Part shown: positions 5,569-8,888 of the stretch, in pieces
How the letters are laid out: each line of letters opens with the position of its first letter
How positions within the stretch are numbered: the first letter of the stretch is position 1
Source of the DNA: Candidatus Sulfotelmatobacter sp.
Lineage (GTDB): Bacteria; Acidobacteriota; Terriglobia; Terriglobales; Acidobacteriaceae
DNA: 8,888 nucleotides
Assembly: GCA_030044775.1 (NCBI GenBank)
Contig: JASICF010000635.1
Span: forward strand, 1 to 8,888
Reading direction: 5' to 3'
The notes under the pieces: generated by a model
Told to the model about the DNA's origin: nothing
Databases searched by the model: none
What the model saw: the letters and a program-made list of their open reading frames with translations, nothing else
Position numbers and translations under genes: made by a program

Positions 5569-6600
5569 TCACGCGACCTCGGCCGGCGCAGCCGACACCG
5601 CAACTCCTCTCAGCGGCGAGGCAATTGCCCGCATTACCTTCTCGAACCCGGCAAAGTCGAGCGATTGTGGGCCATCGGAGAGCGCCCGCTCGGGGCAGGG
5701 ATGCACCTCAATCATTAATCCGTCGGCGCCGACGGCCACGGCGGCGCGCGACACTGCGGCGATCAGGCTTTGCTTGCCGGTTCCGTGCGAAGGATCGGCA
5801 ATCACAGGCAGATGGGAAAGGTCGCGAGCCAGCGCCACAGCGGCCAGGTCTAAAGTGTTGCGCATTTCGGTCTCGAAAGTCTTGATGCCGCGCTCACACA
5901 GCACAACCTGATTGTTCCCTCCGGCCAAAAGATATTCGGCCGCCAGAAGCCACTCTTTTACAGTCGCTGACGGACCGCGTTTCAATAACACCGGCTTGTT
6001 GATGGTGGCGAGTCGCCGCAGCAGAGCGAAGTTCTGCATGTTGCGTGCGCCGACCTGCAGCATCTCGGCGTGCTCACAAATGATGTCTACATCTTCCGTG
6101 CTCATAACCTCGGTCACGACCGGCAGTCCAGATTCGTCCCGCGCCTCGCGGAGAATCTTCAGGGCCTCGATTCCAAGGCCTTGAAAATCGTAAGGAGAAG
6201 TTCGCGGCTTATACGCTCCACCGCGCAGCATCGTAGCTCCAGCGCGCTTGACCGCCTGCGCCGTGCTGAGCAATTGCTCGCGCGATTCCACCGAGCACGG
6301 TCCGGCGATGACCACCACTCCCAGCCCGCCGATCGCCACTCCTCCTACGTTCACCACCGAGCGCTCGGGTTTTACCTGCCGGCTCACAAGTTTGAACGGT
6401 TGTGCGATGGGAACGACAGTCTCCACACCCGGCGCAACTTGCAGGGCTTCGATCTCATGCCGCCGTCCGTTGCCCACGGCAGCCACGATGGTGCGCTCGA
6501 CTCCTCGCGTGACGTGGGGTTGATACCCGGCCTCGCGGATTCGCTCGATGATGTGAGTAATTTCCTGGTCGGTCGCTCTTTCGGACATATTGACAATCAT
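5569..6600 (-). CDS. aroF: 3-deoxy-7-phosphoheptulonate (DAHP) synthase, type I-beta with N-terminal regulatory domain
   Basis: This 343-residue enzyme condenses phosphoenolpyruvate and erythrose 4-phosphate, the first step of the shikimate pathway to Phe, Tyr and Trp. Residues 1-70 form the ferredoxin-like domain seen in Thermotoga-type DAHP synthases, where it mediates feedback inhibition. The barrel follows with GPCSVES (100-106, Cys102 as a metal ligand), RGGAYKPRTSPYDFQG, KRGPSATVKEWL, VLCERGIKTFE and DPSHGTG. These are the phosphate-, substrate- and metal-binding motifs, all intact, and the length is normal. The start ATG at 6600 is supported by GGGAG at 6613-6609. Upstream lies a leader peptide plus a terminator hairpin (6625-6775), which suggests transcription attenuation by aromatic amino acids on top of any enzyme feedback. 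The gene is usually called aroF in annotation, though symbols vary. Confidence 0.95.
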   Translation of the reverse strand: MIVNMSERATDQEITHIIERIREAGYQPHVTRGVERTIVAAVGNGRRHEIEALQVAPGVETVVPIAQPFKLVSRQVKPERSVVNVGGVAIGGLGVVVIAGPCSVESREQLLSTAQAVKRAGATMLRGGAYKPRTSPYDFQGLGIEALKILREARDESGLPVVTEVMSTEDVDIICEHAEMLQVGARNMQNFALLRRLATINKPVLLKRGPSATVKEWLLAAEYLLAGGNNQVVLCERGIKTFETEMRNTLDLAAVALARDLSHLPVIADPSHGTGKQSLIAAVSRAAVAVGADGLMIEVHPCPERALSDGPQSLDFAGFEKVMRAIASPLRGVAVSAAPAEVA

Positions 6601-6624
6601 GGCGGGTTCTCCCTGGTTTATTGG

Positions 6625-6660
6625 AAAAGTAAAAAGGCCGCGAATGCAATCGCGGCCTTT
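6625..6660 (-). terminator. Intrinsic terminator (attenuator) in the aroF leader
   Basis: Read on the minus strand, AAAGGCCGCGA (6660-6650) and TCGCGGCCTTT (6643-6633) form a perfect 11-bp stem with a 6-nt loop. The run continues as TTTTT-AC-TTTT to 6625. It ends 24 nt before the aroF ATG, and that space also holds the ribosome binding site (6613-6609). No promoter can fit between hairpin and gene, so any aroF mRNA must cross it. This marks it as an attenuator rather than simply the end of the pilin transcript. A GC-only segment GCCGC (6656-6652) could instead pair with GCGGC repeats in the leader ORF (6724-6712), giving a weak antiterminator. Confidence 0.8.
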
Positions 6661-6685
6661 GGCTTAACTTGCTGGATCTGATTTC

Positions 6686-6775
6686 TTATTTGCTCGATCG
6701 CCCCGCAAGCATCGCCGCCGCCGCTACTCTCCTAAAGTAGCGAAACGGCTCGACAAATAGGGCAAATCGCTGCAT
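6686..6775 (-). CDS. Phe/Tyr-rich leader peptide of the aroF attenuator (29 aa)
   Basis: An ATG at 6775-6773 opens a 29-codon frame starting MQRFALFVEPFRYF. Phe codons (all TTT) occur at positions 4, 7, 11 and 14 and a Tyr codon (TAC) at 13, so five of eleven consecutive residues are Phe or Tyr. The frame closes with TAA at 6688-6686, 25 nt before the terminator stem. This mirrors the pheA and pheST leader peptides of enterobacteria, whose Phe codons make ribosomes stall when Phe-tRNA is scarce. GGGAAG ends 7 nt before the ATG and may serve as ribosome binding site; an in-frame ATG at 6790 would add five residues. The peptide itself probably has no function after synthesis. The assignment rests on composition, position before an aromatic-pathway gene and the overlapping hairpin. 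Confidence 0.65.
   Translation of the reverse strand: MQRFALFVEPFRYFRRVAAAAMLAGRSSK
6722..6742 (-). promoter_or_regulatory. Leader hairpin over the Tyr/Phe codons (attenuator segment 1:2)
   Basis: On the minus strand CGCTACT (6742-6736) pairs with AGTAGCG (6728-6722), a perfect 7-bp stem with a 7-nt loop. The 5' arm is made of the Arg12-Tyr13-Phe14 codons of the leader ORF. A ribosome stalled there would melt it and free the downstream GCGGC repeats. This is the layout of a classical 1:2 protector stem. The RNA pairing is inferred, not tested. Confidence 0.55.
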
Positions 6776-6800
6776 GACACAACTTCCCATGGTGAACTGG

Positions 6801-6816
6801 AAGGGCTAGGACCCTT
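6801..6816. other. Weak hairpin after the pilin gene
   Basis: AAGGG (6801-6805) and CCCTT (6812-6816) can form a 5-bp stem with a 6-nt loop just past the pilin stop codon. No T-run follows on either strand in a useful place, so it is unlikely to stop transcription. If so, pilin transcripts may run on into the aroF leader. Confidence 0.25.
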
Positions 6817-6822
6817 TAACCG

Positions 6823-6987
6823 TTACTGAATGGAACTCGCAGTGTTCGAGAAAACGTTATTGGCGTTGGACCCGATCAACCGGATCGTGCCGACTACCAG
6901 GACCAGGATGACCGCCAGCATTACCGCGTATTCGGCGATGTCTTGCCCTTCCTCTCCCACCCAGAGCTTGCGGACAAAGTCAGTCAT
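6823..6987 (-). CDS. Flp-family type IVb pilin
   Basis: The 54-residue product reads MTDFVRKLWVGEEGQDIAEYAV at the start and continues into a hydrophobic helix (LAVILVLVVGTIRLIG) and a short polar tail. This is the Flp/Fap pilin pattern: a brief leader, a prepilin-peptidase-type Gly-Gln site (cut after G13 expected), a conserved Glu (E18) and Tyr (Y19) of the AEYA element, then one membrane-spanning helix that packs into the pilus. I take the ATG at 6987 because GGAGG lies 5 nt upstream of it; an ATG at 7008 would add seven residues that overlap that ribosome binding site. A strong promoter candidate sits at 7090-7062. No assembly genes (tadA, tadB, tadC, cpaB) are in the window, so this is an isolated pilin gene here, as often occurs with extra flp copies. 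Confidence 0.9.
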   Translation of the reverse strand: MTDFVRKLWVGEEGQDIAEYAVMLAVILVLVVGTIRLIGSNANNVFSNTASSIQ

Positions 6988-7061
6988 ACTCTCCTCCAGT
7001 TCCAACATCCAATTCTAAATGGCTTGAAAAGTGCTGTGAAGAAGTGCAGTCAGTGCCAACC

Positions 7062-7090
7062 ATAATGCCCCAGCGCCTCTGGCTTGTCAA
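7062..7090 (-). promoter_or_regulatory. Strong sigma70-like promoter for the pilin gene
   Basis: TTGACA (7090-7085), a perfect -35, is followed after exactly 17 nt by CATTAT (7067-7062), which matches the -10 at four of six positions. Start of transcription would be near 7055, giving a leader of about 68 nt before the pilin ATG at 6987. With no clear terminator after the pilin gene it may also feed the aroF leader. Confidence 0.6.
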
Positions 7091-7102
7091 TGCGGGGCAT
7101 TA
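7063..7102. repeat. 9-bp perfect inverted repeat bracketing the pilin promoter (candidate operator)
   Basis: TAATGCCCC (7063-7071) and GGGGCATTA (7094-7102) are perfect inverted copies with a 22-nt spacer. One arm overlaps the -10 and the other lies just upstream of the -35, with centres about 31 nt apart, close to three helical turns. A repressor dimer bound to each half site, or one dimer bridging both, would block RNA polymerase. The regulator is unknown. Confidence 0.45.
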
Positions 7103-7160
7103 ATAAATATTGCGAATGCACAGCGGCGCCTCTACAAAGACACAGACGGCTCACTTTGCT

Positions 7161-7793
7161 TCACCCGACTTTTGGCCGCACCATTTCGAATCGCTGGCCG
7201 GTTCGGGTGTACTGAATCCCTCCCATGCGGCCGATGAGGTCGAGCGAATTGCGGTCGAGTTTTCCATTGTTCATGTGCACGTCTTTTACATGAATCGAAA
7301 CCACTCGGCCGATAACCAGGCTGCTGCCAGTCGGAGCGGGAGAAAAATCCAGAATCTGATGAAGCCGGCATTCGAAGCTGACTGGCGACTCAGCGACTCG
7401 GGGTGGCCGGACAACTTTCGAAGGCTCAGCAGTTACATTCGCGATATCGAACTCGTTCACGGATGGATCATGTTCGCCGCTGGTCAGGTTCATGGCTTCG
7501 CGCAGATCGTACGTCACGATGTTGACCACGAATTCCTTCGTCTCGCGAACATTGCGCAGCGTGTCTTTGGCTACGCCGCCGGCGGCGCTCGGTTGCTTCG
7601 CAGGCCGAAGGCCCGGAGCAAACGCCAGCAATGGGGGATCGATGCAGACAGCATTGAAGAAAGAGAATGGAGCAAGGTTGTGAGAGCCGGCTGCGCTGAT
7701 GGTGGAAACCCAAGCGATAGGCCGCGGAGCGACCGAATTGAGAACGAGGTTGTAAATTTCGTTGTAAGGAGTTGCGGCTGGATCGACGGTCAT
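7161..7793 (-). CDS. Flavin reductase-like (FMN-binding split-barrel) protein
   Basis: The 210-residue product belongs to the flavin reductase-like / DIM6-NTAB group. It has the early VAPRPIAWVSTIS segment (21-33), then NLAPFSFFN (39-47), which lines the FMN site, IDPPLLAF, and KEFVVNIVTYDLREAMN. FECRLHQIL and VIGRVVSIHV form the later strands. Members bind FMN and reduce flavins or other small molecules with NAD(P)H; the substrate cannot be read from the sequence. The length is typical. It lies 22 nt after the deacetylase-like gene on the same strand, so the two may be cotranscribed. No Shine-Dalgarno is seen before the ATG at 7793; instead TATACT ends 6 nt upstream. The conserved region begins within 25 residues of this ATG, which supports the start. 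Confidence 0.88.
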   Translation of the reverse strand: MTVDPAATPYNEIYNLVLNSVAPRPIAWVSTISAAGSHNLAPFSFFNAVCIDPPLLAFAPGLRPAKQPSAAGGVAKDTLRNVRETKEFVVNIVTYDLREAMNLTSGEHDPSVNEFDIANVTAEPSKVVRPPRVAESPVSFECRLHQILDFSPAPTGSSLVIGRVVSIHVKDVHMNNGKLDRNSLDLIGRMGGIQYTRTGQRFEMVRPKVG

Positions 7794-7799
7794 TTTGTG

Positions 7800-7805
7800 A
7801 GTATA
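7800..7805 (-). promoter_or_regulatory. Candidate -10 element for a leaderless flavin reductase transcript
   Basis: TATACT lies six bases upstream of the ATG at 7793 on the minus strand, with no Shine-Dalgarno between them. This spacing would start RNA at or next to the start codon. No -35 is recognisable (GACGGA at the 17-nt spacing). The element may be chance. Confidence 0.2.
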
Positions 7806-7815
7806 GCGTTCGCCG

Positions 7816-8865
7816 CTATCGATCCGTCGCGGTAGAGATTTCCTTCGCGGCGATCACGGTGTTGCTGTGAATTGTCACCGTATCCTCGACATTCTGTGCG
7901 TAGCCTCCGGCGTAGGTGACCATCACGGGGATATTTCGGGCACGTGCGACGCGGAAGACCAGCTCGTCGCGCCTCTTCAGGCCATCGATGGTCAGCGACA
8001 GTCCGCCGAGTTGATCTTCGCGGTATGGATCGGCGCCTGCGATGTAGCAGATCAGTTCCGGCTCGAACTGCCGCAGGCCGGAACTGAGAGCGTTATCCAG
8101 CCACGCGAGATAATCGTCATCGCCGATTCCGTCAGGAAGATCGACATCGATCGACGATGGTGGTTTCCACATCGGGTAGTTATTGTGTTGATGGAGCGAA
8201 ATCGTGAAGACCTCTCCCGCGTGGGCCCCGCGCATCTTGCCAGGAAGTGTCGCATTTGCGGATGTGTGTGGTTCAGAGGCTGCACCGAGGGTTGAGGGCG
8301 CGATCGATGGAAGCGGTTGGCTCGCGGTTCGCGTTCCCGCAAAGATGGCTGCTGTGCCGTTGCCCTGGTGCACATCGCAATCGACGGTCATCGCGTTGCG
8401 GATTTTGTCGTCGCGCTGCAATCGGCGGATAGCTACGGCGACGTCGTGAATCATGCAAAAGCCCTCGCCGTGATCGGGGAAGGCATGATGAAATCCTCCC
8501 CCAATGTTGATGCAGACGCCATCGGCAAGAGCCTGGCCTGCGGCAAGAATCGAGCCTCCCGCTGCCAGCCAGAAGGCATCGACCAGTTCGCGCGAGTAGG
8601 GAATCTCCATTTCCATCTCTTCGCGTGCCGAGAGTGTTCCGGTTTTCAGTTTCTGAACGTAGTCGGGTTTGTGCACAAGCAGTATGTCTTGATCGCTCGC
8701 TGGCTTCGGCGCCAGAAAATCGCCGGCGTCGGCAACCCCGGTTGAGATCAGGCGGTCATGAACGCGGCGATATTTTTCGGCAGGGAAGACGTGTGCGCCG
8801 ATGGGAAGGTAATACGCGTCGCTGTAGACGAGCTTGAAGGGCAGCAGTGGCACTGAAGACTCCAT
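7816..8865 (-). CDS. Histone deacetylase-family zinc hydrolase with an in-frame insertion
   Basis: The 349-residue product has the arginase/deacetylase fold motifs: GGGFHHAFPDHGEGFC with the His126-His127 pair, DCDVHQGNGT with zinc ligands Asp164 and His166, AGADP with the third ligand Asp279, and GGY with catalytic Tyr322. Bacterial members (AcuC, acetylpolyamine and acetoin-linked groups) remove acetyl groups from proteins or small amines; the substrate here is unknown. All catalytic residues are present, so the enzyme should be active. Between AAIFAG (172-177) and EVFTISLHQ (from 218) there is a Ser/Ala/Pro-rich segment of about 40 residues, where family members usually have only a few. 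The ATG at 8865 has only a weak upstream signal; GTG at codon 5 has GGAG 6 nt before it and is a fair alternative start. The flavin reductase gene follows 22 nt later. Confidence 0.9.
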   Translation of the reverse strand: MESSVPLLPFKLVYSDAYYLPIGAHVFPAEKYRRVHDRLISTGVADAGDFLAPKPASDQDILLVHKPDYVQKLKTGTLSAREEMEMEIPYSRELVDAFWLAAGGSILAAGQALADGVCINIGGGFHHAFPDHGEGFCMIHDVAVAIRRLQRDDKIRNAMTVDCDVHQGNGTAAIFAGTRTASQPLPSIAPSTLGAASEPHTSANATLPGKMRGAHAGEVFTISLHQHNNYPMWKPPSSIDVDLPDGIGDDDYLAWLDNALSSGLRQFEPELICYIAGADPYREDQLGGLSLTIDGLKRRDELVFRVARARNIPVMVTYAGGYAQNVEDTVTIHSNTVIAAKEISTATDR

Positions 8866-8888
8866 CTTACTGTTATGCCGAGCGAAGT

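Noticed and set aside
7042..7060. TTGGCAC...TGCA resembling a sigma54 promoter upstream of the pilin gene (minus strand)
   Set aside because: The GG and GC elements are separated by 8 nt instead of the required 10.
1..8888. CRISPR array, tRNA, rRNA, insertion sequence or attachment site
   Set aside because: No spaced direct repeats, cloverleaf, transposase reading frame or flanking terminal repeats were seen on either strand.

Overview
The window looks like chromosomal DNA of a soil-type Acidobacteriota (Terriglobia / 'Candidatus Koribacter'-like). That is inferred from the style of the proteins, the moderately high GC and the gene mix. No rRNA or other phylogenetic marker is present, so the assignment is moderate at best.

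Left part (1-3529). The 5' end of a DeoR-type regulator runs leftward off the window, with a plausible promoter in front of it. Diverging from it is a compact rightward operon that reads as a RiPP (modified peptide) biosynthesis cassette. In order it holds a 59-residue precursor-like peptide (417-596), an S26 signal-peptidase-like protease (598-1164), an HprK-like P-loop kinase (1161-1979), a PqqD-like recognition protein (1995-2306) and a radical SAM/SPASM enzyme (2303-3529). The genes are separated by 1 nt, -4 nt, 15 nt and -4 nt, so translational coupling is likely. The small peptide carries a Tyr-x-x-Pro motif of the kind PqqD-like domains bind. It also has an Ala-Leu-Ala/Cys junction that suits a signal-peptidase-type protease and leaves an 18-residue tail with two cysteines. 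The layout resembles known rSAM/PqqD/HprK cassettes, but I cannot assign it to a named product class. I regard it as the most interesting system here.

Middle (3677-5527). One long gene with a very good ribosome binding site encodes an exported 616-residue protein with beta-propeller-like repeats. It follows the cassette on the same strand; a functional link is only positional.

Right part (5569-8865), all on the minus strand. In transcription order: a histone-deacetylase-like hydrolase (8865-7816) with an unusual in-frame insertion, a flavin reductase-like protein (7793-7161), an Flp-type pilin (6987-6823) with a strong sigma70-like promoter and an inverted repeat over it, and then the DAHP synthase gene aroF (6600-5569). 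Between the pilin and aroF lies a textbook-looking attenuator. A 29-codon leader ORF has four Phe codons and one Tyr codon among codons 4-14, a hairpin over those codons, and an 11-bp GC-rich intrinsic terminator ending only 24 nt before the aroF start. DAHP synthase is the entry enzyme of aromatic amino acid synthesis, so control by charged tRNA-Phe/Tyr makes biochemical sense.

Non-coding stretches: 122-416 holds two promoter candidates and an inverted repeat. 3530-3676 holds a weak hairpin and a strong ribosome binding site. 5528-5568 separates two convergent genes and shows no clear terminator. 6601-6822 is the aroF leader. 6988-7160 is the pilin promoter region. In 8866-8888 I see nothing definite. 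No tRNA, rRNA, CRISPR array, insertion sequence or attachment site was seen.
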